A stretch of DNA of 61,341 nt, from the NCBI GenBank assembly GCA_017451225.1, contig JAFSPZ010000056.1, positions 1 through 61,341 of the forward strand. Direction: 5' to 3'. The position numbers and the translations under genes were made by a program. This document shows positions 1-7,519 of the stretch, one piece after another (the stretch's first letter is position 1; every line of letters begins with the position of its first letter). The notes beneath the pieces were generated by a model. It had not been told where the DNA came from, searched no databases, and saw only the letters and a list, made by a program, of their open reading frames with translations. This DNA is from Muribaculaceae bacterium. GTDB taxonomy: Bacteria > Bacteroidota > Bacteroidia > Bacteroidales > Muribaculaceae.

Positions 1-37
1 AAGTAATCAATCTTTAAAAAACAAAACCGTAGAAACG

Positions 38-1129
38 ATGAACGATAAAGTAACATTAATGAAGGGTAATGAGGCTCTCGCTGTCGCTGCTATTCGCTAT
101 GGTGCCGACGGTTATTTTGGTTATCCTATTACCCCGCAGTCGGAGGTTCTCGAGAAACTTGAAGAAGAAATGCCTTGGGAGACTACTGGTATGGTAGTGC
201 TCCAAGCCGAGAGTGAAGTGGCTGCTATCAACATGGTGTATGCTGGCGCTTCGTGCGGCAAAACAGTGCTCACTTCTACTTCCAGCCCAGGCTTCAGCTT
301 GATGCAGGAGGGTATGAGCTACATGGCAGCTAGCGAGGTTCCCGCATTGGTGATTAACGTAATGCGCGGCGGTCCTGGTCTGGGTACTATCCACCCATCA
401 CAGGCCGACTACTTCCAGGCTGTTAAGGGTGGTGGCCATGGCGACTACCGCTTGATTACCCTGGCTCCAGCTTCGGTACAGGAGATGGTTGACTTCGTAG
501 CACTCGGATGGGACTTGGCTTTCAAGTATCGTGCAGTGTCTATGATTCTTGCCGATGGCGTTATCGGCCAGATGATGGAGAAAGTTGTACTCCCCGAGCA
601 GCGTCCACGCCACACCGAGGAATGGATTCGCGAGAACTGCCCATGGGCTGTTAACGGCCGCAAGGGTATGCGTCCCAAGAACATCATCACTTCGCTCGAG
701 CTTGACGACGACAAGATGGAGGAGAACAACCACCGCTTCCAGGCTACTTACCGCGAAATCGAGAAGAACGAGCAACGTTGCGAGTTGATCAACACCGACG
801 ACTGCGACTACCTCATCGTTGCTTTTGGTAGTATGGCCCGCATCAGCCAGAAGGCTATGGAGCTCGCTGCCGAGGAAGGCATCAAGGTGGGTATCGCTCG
901 CCCAATCACTCTGTGGCCCTTCCCAGTAGATGCTATCCGTAAGGCTGCCGAGGGCGTTAAGGGTATCCTTAGCGTAGAGCTCAGCGCTGGTCAGCTCATC
1001 GAGGACATCAAGCTCGCTACCGACTGCAATTATCCAGTCGACATCTTCTATCGCTTGGGTGGTAACGTGCCCGCTCCCGACGAGATTCTCAACGCTCTCA
1101 AAGAGAAACTGGTTAAAAAATTAGGATAA
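38..1129 (+). CDS. vorB: 2-oxoacid:ferredoxin oxidoreductase alpha subunit (VorB type)
   Basis: Alpha subunit (363 aa) of a thiamine-pyrophosphate 2-oxoacid:ferredoxin oxidoreductase, which decarboxylates a 2-oxoacid to its acyl-CoA and reduces ferredoxin in the cytoplasm. The N-terminal pyrimidine-binding domain shows the family stretch GYPITPQSEV (around residue 28) and the Glu-containing AESEVAAINM; a transketolase C-terminal-like domain follows (about 250-350). It resembles the VorB/KorA group (2-ketoisovalerate or 2-oxoglutarate); the sequence alone does not settle the substrate. The TPP subunit follows after 27 bp and the gamma subunit after that, so the three form one operon. A small 4Fe-4S subunit usually precedes this gene; the first bases of the window (AAG TAA) could be its end, but that lies outside view. 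Confidence 0.93.
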   Translation: MNDKVTLMKGNEALAVAAIRYGADGYFGYPITPQSEVLEKLEEEMPWETTGMVVLQAESEVAAINMVYAGASCGKTVLTSTSSPGFSLMQEGMSYMAASEVPALVINVMRGGPGLGTIHPSQADYFQAVKGGGHGDYRLITLAPASVQEMVDFVALGWDLAFKYRAVSMILADGVIGQMMEKVVLPEQRPRHTEEWIRENCPWAVNGRKGMRPKNIITSLELDDDKMEENNHRFQATYREIEKNEQRCELINTDDCDYLIVAFGSMARISQKAMELAAEEGIKVGIARPITLWPFPVDAIRKAAEGVKGILSVELSAGQLIEDIKLATDCNYPVDIFYRLGGNVPAPDEILNALKEKLVKKLG

Positions 1130-1156
1130 TCAACATTTAATCATTACAAGACCATT

Positions 1157-1921
1157 ATGGAACTTAACGATATAATCCGCCCCGAAAATAGGGTTTATAA
1201 GAAACCGAGCCTTCTCAACGATGCTCACATGCACTACTGCCCAGGCTGTAGCCATGGTGTTGTGCACAAACTCGTTGCCGAGGTAATCGAAGAAATGGGA
1301 CTTCAAGAAAAGGCTATCGGCGTTTCACCAGTAGGTTGCGCTGTATTTGCCTACAACTACATTGATATCGACTGGCTTGAGGCTGCTCACGGACGCGCTC
1401 CAGCGATGGCTACAGCTACCAAGCGACTCATGCCCGACAAGCTCGTCTTCACCTATCAGGGCGACGGTGACCTCTCGGCCATTGGTACTGCCGAGACTAT
1501 CCACGCTGCCAACCGCGGTGAGAACATCGTCATCATCTTCATCAACAATGCTATCTATGGTATGACTGGTGGACAGATGGCTCCTACCACTCTCCTTGGT
1601 CAGAAGACAGCTACTTGCCCTTACGGACGTCGTGCCGATCTTAACGGATATCCTCTGGCTATCAGCAACCTGCTGGCACAGCTCGACGGTACTTGCTACG
1701 TTACCCGTCAAACTGTTTACAGCCCCGCTGCAGTGCGCAAGACCAAAGCCGCTCTCAAGAAAGCTTTCCAGAACAGTATGGACGGCAAGGGATGCTCGGT
1801 TGTTGAAGTTGTCAGCACCTGCAACACTGGTTGGAAACTCACTCCAGTGAAAGCCAACGAGTGGCTACAAGAGAACATGTTTGCTAAGTACCCATTGGGT
1901 GATTTAAAAAATAATGAATAA
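1157..1921 (+). CDS. 2-oxoacid:ferredoxin oxidoreductase, TPP-binding beta subunit
   Basis: Beta subunit (254 aa) carrying the thiamine pyrophosphate site. Visible signatures are the CPGCSHG motif near residue 30, which in the family contacts the cofactor, and the TPP-binding motif starting GDGDLSAIG and ending in the double Asn of IIFINN about 25 residues later, then YGMTGGQMAPTT. Its length fits the KorB/VorA family (about 250-290 aa). It works as a complex with the upstream VorB-type alpha and the downstream gamma subunit; the gap to the latter is 2 bp, indicating translational coupling. Substrate preference (branched-chain 2-oxoacid or 2-oxoglutarate) is unresolved. Confidence 0.93.
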   Translation: MELNDIIRPENRVYKKPSLLNDAHMHYCPGCSHGVVHKLVAEVIEEMGLQEKAIGVSPVGCAVFAYNYIDIDWLEAAHGRAPAMATATKRLMPDKLVFTYQGDGDLSAIGTAETIHAANRGENIVIIFINNAIYGMTGGQMAPTTLLGQKTATCPYGRRADLNGYPLAISNLLAQLDGTCYVTRQTVYSPAAVRKTKAALKKAFQNSMDGKGCSVVEVVSTCNTGWKLTPVKANEWLQENMFAKYPLGDLKNNE

Positions 1922-1923
1922 TC

Positions 1924-2463
1924 ATGAAAGAAGAAATAGTAATAGCAGGCTTTGGAGGACAGGGAGTCCTCTCAATGGGTAAGATTCTCGCTTACTCTGG
2001 ATTGATGGAAGACAAGGAAGTGACTTGGATGCCATCCTATGGACCCGAGCAGCGTGGTGGTACCGCCAACGTTACCGTTATTGTTAGCGACGAGCGCATC
2101 AGCTCGCCCATCCTCAACATGTACGATACTGCAGTGGTTCTCAACCAGCAGAGTCTCGACAAGTTTGAGAAAATGGTGAAACCTGGCGGCGTGCTCATCT
2201 ACGACAGCTACGGCATCAACACTCCTCCTACTCGTACCGATATCAAGATTTATCGCATCGAGGCAACCGAGGCTACCATCGAGATCAACAACAGCAAGGC
2301 TTTCAACATGATTGTCCTTGGTGCTTACCTCAAGGTTAAACCCGTTGTAACCATCGAGAACGTGCTCAAGGGCTTGAAGAAGACTCTTCCCGAGCGTCAC
2401 TGGCACCTTATTCCAATGAATGAGGAAGCCCTCAAGAAAGGCGCAACCCTCATCAACGAGTAA
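1924..2463 (+). CDS. 2-oxoacid:ferredoxin oxidoreductase gamma subunit
   Basis: Gamma subunit (179 aa) of the same ketoacid oxidoreductase. The glycine-rich N-terminus GFGGQGVLSMGKILA is the hallmark of the pyruvate/ketoisovalerate oxidoreductase catalytic (gamma) domain, followed by the conserved PSYGPEQRGGTANVTV. It begins 2 bp after the beta-subunit stop and is the last gene of the operon; a strong hairpin terminator lies about 40 bp downstream. In the family, this subunit contributes the CoA-binding region and completes the active complex. Confidence 0.92.
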   Translation: MKEEIVIAGFGGQGVLSMGKILAYSGLMEDKEVTWMPSYGPEQRGGTANVTVIVSDERISSPILNMYDTAVVLNQQSLDKFEKMVKPGGVLIYDSYGINTPPTRTDIKIYRIEATEATIEINNSKAFNMIVLGAYLKVKPVVTIENVLKGLKKTLPERHWHLIPMNEEALKKGATLINE

Positions 2464-2505
2464 TCTAAAGGTGTAACGGCGAGGCCTGCCTCGTCAGCAC
2501 AAGCA

Positions 2506-2541
2506 AAAATGAAACGCATCCATCTGGGTGCGTTTCATTTT
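2506..2541. terminator. bidirectional intrinsic terminator
   Basis: A 13-bp perfect stem (2506-2518 with 2529-2541; core GAAACGCA/TGCGTTTC) with a 10-nt loop and A-tract/T-tract flanks. It separates the plus-strand oxidoreductase operon from the minus-strand FNT gene and can serve both directions. Confidence 0.85.
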
Positions 2542-2559
2542 CTTATTTCCAGTCAAGTG

Positions 2560-3162
2560 TTATTTTTTCTCTTTGGGTGCGGCTAGTTGCATTACGCGGT
2601 ATAGGTTGCAGCCAATGAAGTTTCCCACTATTGAGGCAAAATAGACCAGGATTGCTTGTGGGGTCCAGCTTGTGAACCCAAGTGCCAGAGAATAGTAGAA
2701 AGCGTCGGCGATGCTATGGACAAACCCGCACATGATGAACAATGGAATGCCAAAGAGCAGCGGCAGCCACATCTTCTGGCGTGCGAAGTTTACCACCGTT
2801 GTCATGATGAAACCGCAGAAGATGGCAAGAATCACCACAGTCCAGAAACCTTTTTCTATTCTGCCATCTACAATGGTTTGTGCTGTGGTGGCGAGGTCGG
2901 GTAGGGCGGTGTTGATGGCAAGAGCAACCAATGCGCATCCCACTATGTTGCCAAGGATTATTACAGGTAGTTCAATCCAGTCTAGTTTGGTCTCGACAAA
3001 TCCACTCACACCTGTGTAGAGTTTCATCTTGTAGCATACTACAGTTATTAAACCAAATGAGAATAATACGGCGCCAACTATGCCTCCCACTTTCAGAAAG
3101 GCAACTCCGCCAAGTGATATGCAGATTCCTGCAAGGATTGAGTCGATGATGGTTTTTCGCAT
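2560..3162 (-). CDS. formate/nitrite transporter (FNT) family channel, compact form
   Basis: Integral membrane protein (200 aa) with about six hydrophobic segments. The line GFVHSIADAF near residue 147 matches the FNT pore motif containing the central conserved histidine (His209 in FocA), and the N-terminus (AGICISLGGVAFL) matches the first FNT helix. Family members move formate, nitrite, hydrosulfide or lactate across the inner membrane as pentamers. At 200 aa it is shorter than the usual 260-280 because the N-terminal cytoplasmic helix and C-terminal tail are minimal. It follows the Nudix gene by 28 bp, so the two are probably co-transcribed. The substrate cannot be told from sequence. Confidence 0.82.
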   Translation of the reverse strand: MRKTIIDSILAGICISLGGVAFLKVGGIVGAVLFSFGLITVVCYKMKLYTGVSGFVETKLDWIELPVIILGNIVGCALVALAINTALPDLATTAQTIVDGRIEKGFWTVVILAIFCGFIMTTVVNFARQKMWLPLLFGIPLFIMCGFVHSIADAFYYSLALGFTSWTPQAILVYFASIVGNFIGCNLYRVMQLAAPKEKK

Positions 3163-3190
3163 GATTTATTCTTAAAGCTAATTTTTATAG

Positions 3191-3739
3191 TTAAAATCCT
3201 TCGGCAAAGTACCGCCATAGTGGAGCAAGCATGAGCGCTTGCTTGAGCTCGTCGTTGCGCATCATCTTCAAAACTTCGTCGCGGGTAAGCAGCACAACGT
3301 CGATGTCCTCGGTGCGGTCAAGGTGTTGGTCGCTCAGACGTTCAACTCCCGTTGCAAGGAAGCAGTGTGTCCAGTTGTTGCAAGTGCTCGGGTTCTGGCC
3401 AATAGTCATTATCTCTTCCCATTTTCCTCCACCATAGCCTGTCTCTTCTAGCAGTTCGCGCTTGGCACCTTCAATGGGCTCCTCACCAGGCTCTATCACT
3501 CCTGCACACAGCTCCACTGAGTCAAGGTCAAGGGCATAGCGGTATTGTTTTACAAAGACAAAATGACCGTCGGCGGTGATGGCTATGACATTTATCCAGT
3601 CGGGATATTCAAGCACATAGAATTCATCGTTTACAACACCGTTGGGTAGTTGAACGGCGTCACGTCTGGCTGTGAGCCACGGACGGCGGATGAGATATTC
3701 ACTTTTTAATGTTTTCCAGCGTTTGTTGTCCATATCCAT
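3191..3739 (-). CDS. Nudix hydrolase (ADP-ribose pyrophosphatase-like)
   Basis: A 182-aa Nudix hydrolase with a perfect Nudix box (G-x5-E-x7-RELLEETGY, residues near 79-101), the metal-binding site used to hydrolyse nucleoside diphosphate-linked compounds. The preceding beta strands (HFVFVKQYRYALD and ELCAGVIEPGEE) are typical of ADP-ribose/NDP-sugar pyrophosphatases of the NudF type, so ADP-ribose is the likely substrate. The start at 3739 (MDMDNKRW) lies about 50 bp downstream of tRNA-Val on the same strand; the gene may be read from the tRNA promoter. FNT follows 28 bp later. Confidence 0.9.
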   Translation of the reverse strand: MDMDNKRWKTLKSEYLIRRPWLTARRDAVQLPNGVVNDEFYVLEYPDWINVIAITADGHFVFVKQYRYALDLDSVELCAGVIEPGEEPIEGAKRELLEETGYGGGKWEEIMTIGQNPSTCNNWTHCFLATGVERLSDQHLDRTEDIDVVLLTRDEVLKMMRNDELKQALMLAPLWRYFAEGF

Positions 3740-3791
3740 AGTAGGGGTATTTAAATAACAAAGGGCGACTTTCGTCGTCCTTCGTGATTGT

Positions 3792-3865
3792 GGGTGCTGA
3801 CGGATTCGAACCGCCGACCCTCTGCTTGTAAGGCAGATGCTCTGAACCAGCTGAGCTAAGCACCC
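3792..3865 (-). tRNA. tRNA-Val (anticodon TAC)
   Basis: A 74-nt cloverleaf on the minus strand: acceptor stem GGGTGCT/AGCACCC, D arm GCTC/GAGC, anticodon stem TCTGC/GCAGA with loop CTTACAA (anticodon TAC, Val), and T arm GGCGG/CCGTC with loop TTCGAAT. No CCA is encoded. A TACCTTTG -7 box lies upstream at 3889-3896. Confidence 0.96.
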
Positions 3866-3888
3866 ATGCTTTTAACGGAAAAGCGATG

Positions 3889-3896
3889 CAAAGGTA
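3889..3896 (-). promoter_or_regulatory. -7 box TACCTTTG for tRNA-Val
   Basis: Perfect match to the Bacteroidetes primary sigma -7 consensus TAnnTTTG, about 24 bp upstream of the tRNA-Val 5' end on the minus strand. Confidence 0.75.
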
Positions 3897-3972
3897 CGAC
3901 ACTTTTATGAGTTGTGCAAGTGTTTTTTCGTTTTTTTCTTGAAAAATTGCCTTATTTAGTTTTCAAGCTTGC

Positions 3973-4641
3973 TCAAAGGGGAATGCCGTTTTCAATTATT
4001 GGCAATATGTCTTGTGGACGATTGATAATCACGTTGGCATGATACTCTTTCAGCTCCTTCACAGGTCTAAATCCCCATGTTACACCCACCGAATCGATGC
4101 AAGCGCGGCGTGCGGTCTCCATGTCGATGCCCGAGTCGCCTATGTATATAGTGTCTTGCTTGGAGATGCGTGCTTGAGCAAGAATCATGAAAATAATGCT
4201 GGGATCGGGCTTGATGGGAATGTCTTCTTGCTGCCCCACGATAGCTACCCAGTCGATGTTGGGGAAGAAGGTGTTGATGATTTTGAGAGTCGCCTGCTGA
4301 TATTTGTTGCTGGCAACGGCAAGCTGAACACCGTTGTCTTGAAGTTGCTGAAGCAGCTCAGGGATTCCATCGTATGGCTCGGTGCGGTCGGTGTTATGTT
4401 CGTTATAGAACTGCTTGAAGTCCTTGAGCATGGTGTTGACGGTGGTTGAGCTCTTGCGAGCATCCTCTGGCAGTGAGCGTTCAATGAGTCGTCTCACACC
4501 ATTTCCCACAAAGTATGGGTAGGAGGCAACACTGTGAGTGTGGAAACCGTTACGGTCGAGAGCATAGTTCACTGCATCGCCCAAATCTTTGATGGTGTTG
4601 AGCAGAGTGCCATCGAGGTCAAATATTGCTAATTTCTTCAT
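3973..4641 (-). CDS. gph: HAD-family phosphoglycolate phosphatase
   Basis: A 222-aa HAD-superfamily hydrolase. Motif I is FDLDGTLLNT (residues 7-16, nucleophile Asp), motif II is the Ser of VASNKY, motif III is the Lys of IKPDPS, and motif IV is GDSGIDMETA, all in order. The helical cap after motif I and the overall length fit Gph/PGMB-type phosphatases that remove phosphate from 2-phosphoglycolate produced by DNA repair. Other small phosphomonoesters are possible substrates, because this subfamily is hard to separate by sequence. It sits between tamL and tRNA-Val on the same strand, with 57 bp to tamL. Confidence 0.85.
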   Translation of the reverse strand: MKKLAIFDLDGTLLNTIKDLGDAVNYALDRNGFHTHSVASYPYFVGNGVRRLIERSLPEDARKSSTTVNTMLKDFKQFYNEHNTDRTEPYDGIPELLQQLQDNGVQLAVASNKYQQATLKIINTFFPNIDWVAIVGQQEDIPIKPDPSIIFMILAQARISKQDTIYIGDSGIDMETARRACIDSVGVTWGFRPVKELKEYHANVIINRPQDILPIIENGIPL

Positions 4642-4698
4642 GATTCGTCAGTCGTTATTATCGTTTAACGTTGGTCGTTTATCGTAATTTTAGATAAA

Positions 4699-7041
4699 TC
4701 AGAATGGATATCCCACCGAGAAGTGGAGCTCGGCGTCGCGCTTGAACGAAGGAGAGAACAATGGCCAGTGCTCCTGTCCCGATGCAGGGTTGTGGGCTTT
4801 CATTCCCACGTCAAAGCGCACGAGGAAGTAGGTGAAATCCATGCGTAGACCTAGTCCGTAGGACAGCGCCAGTTGTTCATAGAACTTGTTTAACTTGAAA
4901 ACACCGCCAGGCTGGTTCTCATATTCCTTGATTGTCCATATGTTACCGCAGTCGATGAAGGCGCCCAACTCAAGCACCCAGAAAAGCTTACAGCGGTACT
5001 CAAGATTCAAGTCGAGCCTGATGTCGCCGCACTGGTAGATAAAGCTGTTCTGTGCTTTTTTCCCGTCAAAACTGCCTGGCCCCAACGTTCTCACGCCCCA
5101 GCCGCGCACACTGTTGGCGCCGCCCGAATAGAAACGCTTCTCAAATGGCAACACGGTACTGTTGCCATAAGGCACAGCCACACCTAACCCGGCATGAAAA
5201 GCTATGGAGCTGCGTTGGTTGATGTAATGGGTGATGGCAAAGTCACCATCAAGCTTTACATACTGTGAATATCTCGTACCAATCACCTTGTAGCTATCGT
5301 CGGGCTCACGTTTTTGCCCAATCAGGTGCGATATGCCATAAAGTAGATTGCCTGCAGTCTCGGCGGTGCCTCTAATGGTGTAGATGTTGTCTTGGACGCT
5401 GGTAGTCAATGGGTTTGTGGCGCGGCGGTTGGTTTTATAGAACGTGTAGCCCATGCGCATGATAAGGTGGTCCTCATAGGAGTAACGCAGCAACGGGTTG
5501 GTGATGCTGTCCAGGAAGTTTATTTTGCTCTTGGGCAGATATACATAGCTGATGTCTATCAAGTTAAACGTGTGTCGCATCTGGTTGTTGCGCTCACTCC
5601 AGATGTATTTCCAGCCAGCACCTGCAATCACACGAGTATATTCGGGGCGTTCCTGGTAGTTAAAACTCGTCATGAACTCGGTCGATGCTTGGATGCGGCG
5701 CTTGAAGTTCTCGCGCAGGAACGGCATTTTGAATTTGGGGAAAGTGATGCCCACGTCGCCCGAGTATTCACTGTAGTTGTCGTTGATAAGACCACTCAAG
5801 TCTCCAGACAGACTCTCATACGATGCCTTGAACTTGACGTTGAGAATCTCGGAGCCTTTGAATATGTTGCGGTGTTGGTAGTCGGCACCTATGCCAAATC
5901 CCAAGTCGCCCTCGCTGTTGGTGCCTTCAAGCGAGAAAGATATAGTCTGCGACTTGTCGCGGTTGAGTAGCACATAGGCGTCAATCCACAGCTCGCCGTC
6001 TATCTCTCCCACGGCTTTCATGTCAATGTTGATGAACTTGATGATTCCCAGTCTTCCCAGCGCTTTATAGGTCTTGTCTACATCGCTGGCATTGTAGAGC
6101 TTGCCCGGCCTTATAAAGCAGTTCTCGTCCAGAATCTTCTTGTCGATGTACTTATCTTCGCCATAGAGTACTGTAATGCCGTTGTAGTACTCGGCATCGC
6201 CATACACTCCGTTCTGCATGGTTACAGCGTCATAACTTGTCACGAAAATTACATTCCTCACATAGAACTTGCGGTGCGTGTCGATGCGTGGCATGTGTGG
6301 AAGCTCTTGTATTTTATCGCTCAATGTGAGCGTAAGGTCCACTTCTCGTGAGTTGGCAGCCGTGTCGGCAAGGAATGTGATATAGCTCTTGTTGAACGCA
6401 TAGTAGCCGCTGTCGCGCAGTCGTCTCACAATGAGTTCGCGCTCATCATCAAGCTTTTTGTGGTCCAGCAACGAGGTGCACTTGATAGGGAAGTCGGTCG
6501 TATCGCCCAGTATTATGTCCCTGATGCTGTCGTTGTTAATGTCATACTTTATCGACCTGATGCGGTAAGGTTCATTCAAGGTAATGTTGTAATCAACCTG
6601 GGCTTTTCTCTTCTTTTGGTTGATTTTTACTTCGCTTGTTACCGTATTTTTAATATATCCCTTGTTGTTGAGGGCGCGCTGCAGTTGATTCTCGCTAGCC
6701 ATCGTCAGCGTTGAGTCATAAATCACCGGTGGAGCGCCCACACGCCTAATCCATTTGTTGAACCAGTTGGCCGAGTCCTTGCCACTTATGTTATAGATTG
6801 CAAGCTGCAGCTTGAAACCGCCCAGCACCTTGTGGTTTTCGGTTTGACGCAGGTAGTTGGTTAGCTCCTGCTTGTTTATGTCCTTTTCGTTCTCCTTGTC
6901 CAGGATGTTGATTTTCACCTTGTCGAGCAAGTACTGTCCCTCGGGCACATGCTTGGTCGATGCACACGAACCCAGCGCCATTGCCAGCAATAATGGCAGT
7001 AGCAGCAATAACATGCGCATGTAAGGTGATACTCGTGACAT
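4699..7041 (-). CDS. TamL-type outer-membrane lipoprotein of the BamA/TamA (Omp85) family
   Basis: An Omp85-family outer-membrane insertase of about 780 aa. A hydrophobic signal stretch (MRMLLLLLPLLLAMALGSC) ends in a lipobox-like LGSC, so the mature protein is probably a lipoprotein, as in the TamL group of Bacteroidetes. POTRA-like repeats occupy about residues 30-330. The barrel contains the Omp85 RGWG-type motif (VRGWGVRTLGPG), and the chain ends in an aromatic-rich strand (HFSVGYPF), as barrel proteins do. I chose the ATG at 7041 rather than an upstream ATG at 7074 because the -7 box at 7060-7067 lies between them; an ATG at 7020 is also possible. The partner TamB is not nearby. Confidence 0.85.
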   Translation of the reverse strand: MSRVSPYMRMLLLLLPLLLAMALGSCASTKHVPEGQYLLDKVKINILDKENEKDINKQELTNYLRQTENHKVLGGFKLQLAIYNISGKDSANWFNKWIRRVGAPPVIYDSTLTMASENQLQRALNNKGYIKNTVTSEVKINQKKRKAQVDYNITLNEPYRIRSIKYDINNDSIRDIILGDTTDFPIKCTSLLDHKKLDDERELIVRRLRDSGYYAFNKSYITFLADTAANSREVDLTLTLSDKIQELPHMPRIDTHRKFYVRNVIFVTSYDAVTMQNGVYGDAEYYNGITVLYGEDKYIDKKILDENCFIRPGKLYNASDVDKTYKALGRLGIIKFINIDMKAVGEIDGELWIDAYVLLNRDKSQTISFSLEGTNSEGDLGFGIGADYQHRNIFKGSEILNVKFKASYESLSGDLSGLINDNYSEYSGDVGITFPKFKMPFLRENFKRRIQASTEFMTSFNYQERPEYTRVIAGAGWKYIWSERNNQMRHTFNLIDISYVYLPKSKINFLDSITNPLLRYSYEDHLIMRMGYTFYKTNRRATNPLTTSVQDNIYTIRGTAETAGNLLYGISHLIGQKREPDDSYKVIGTRYSQYVKLDGDFAITHYINQRSSIAFHAGLGVAVPYGNSTVLPFEKRFYSGGANSVRGWGVRTLGPGSFDGKKAQNSFIYQCGDIRLDLNLEYRCKLFWVLELGAFIDCGNIWTIKEYENQPGGVFKLNKFYEQLALSYGLGLRMDFTYFLVRFDVGMKAHNPASGQEHWPLFSPSFKRDAELHFSVGYPF

Positions 7042-7059
7042 AATTATTAATATAAAGTG

Positions 7060-7067
7060 CAAAGTTA
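7060..7067 (-). promoter_or_regulatory. -7 box TAACTTTG for tamL
   Basis: TAnnTTTG match on the minus strand, with the start site expected near 7053. It sets the translation start of the Omp85 gene at 7041 or 7020, since an ATG at 7074 would lie upstream of the transcript. Confidence 0.65.
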
Positions 7068-7297
7068 CCACCATTTAATTTAATGTCAAAAGGAAATGGT
7101 GAAAAGTTTTTTAGCTTGCTAGTGCTTCACTGGCTTGCCGCATGCTGTTTTTGTTGCTTTGCTGCACACATTGGTCTTATGCTTAAAATAGACGTATTAT
7201 TACCCATTTTGGGAGTAAAAAACAGCCATTTTTGTTAAATGAAGTTAATTTTAGGCATTTTCTGCTTGAAAATTATGTTTTATAACACAAAATGCTA

Positions 7298-7305
7298 TAC
7301 CTTTG
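7298..7305 (+). promoter_or_regulatory. -7 box TACCTTTG for a candidate small RNA
   Basis: Perfect TAnnTTTG on the plus strand in a stretch without a plus-strand gene; it predicts a transcript starting near 7311 and ending at the hairpin and T-tract at 7422-7455. Confidence 0.6.
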
Positions 7306-7310
7306 CATCA

Positions 7311-7456
7311 GTTTTCATGGTATTAGTTTTTTAAGGTTATGAAATCTTTGTCGTCGTGAGACGATACTTTTCATTGTTTTAAGGTTTATGTTAATGGTAT
7401 TAGAAAGTTAATTAGTTAAGCAATCCCCGACGATGAGTCAGGGATTTCTTTTTTTA
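7311..7456 (+). ncRNA. candidate small RNA between tamL and the DPP-IV gene
   Basis: A unit of about 145 nt bounded by a -7 box (7298-7305) and an intrinsic terminator (stem AATCCC/GGGATT at 7422-7446, then a T-rich run). Inside is a hairpin TCGTC-GTGA-GACGA at 7351-7364. Two related segments (around 7317-7340 and 7375-7401) share GTATTAG and TTTTAAGGTT. No ORF longer than 7 codons fits. The rest of the 7075-7519 gap holds the tamL promoter and an unrelated 15-bp hairpin. I cannot assign an RNA family; a leader for an unseen peptide is the main alternative. Confidence 0.5.
7422..7455 (+). terminator. intrinsic terminator of the candidate small RNA
   Basis: Stem AATCCC (7422-7427) with GGGATT (7441-7446), an inner GAC/GTC pairing, then TTTCTTTTTTT on the plus strand. 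Confidence 0.7.
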
Positions 7457-7465
7457 TATATAGTT

Positions 7466-7502
7466 TTAGGGGCTCGAGAACTAATGATTCTTGAGCCCCT
7501 AA
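7466..7502. repeat. 15-bp inverted repeat between convergent units
   Basis: TTAGGGGCTCGAGAA (7466-7480) pairs with 7488-7502 with one G-T wobble and a 7-nt loop. It lies at the 3' side of the minus-strand peptidase gene and just beyond the plus-strand RNA terminator. No U-run follows on either strand, so it may be a 3'-end stabiliser or a weak terminator. Confidence 0.6.
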
Positions 7503-7519
7503 TACTTTGTGAAAAGCGA

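Noticed and set aside
7042-7074. N-terminal extension of TamL to an ATG at 7074
   Set aside because: A -7 promoter box (7060-7067) lies inside it and the extension lacks any signal-like sequence; the lipoprotein signal starts at 7041 or 7020.
7317-7404. tiny ORFs (5-7 codons) inside the candidate RNA at 7311-7456
   Set aside because: They are no longer than chance and not supported by start context; the unit is better read as an RNA.
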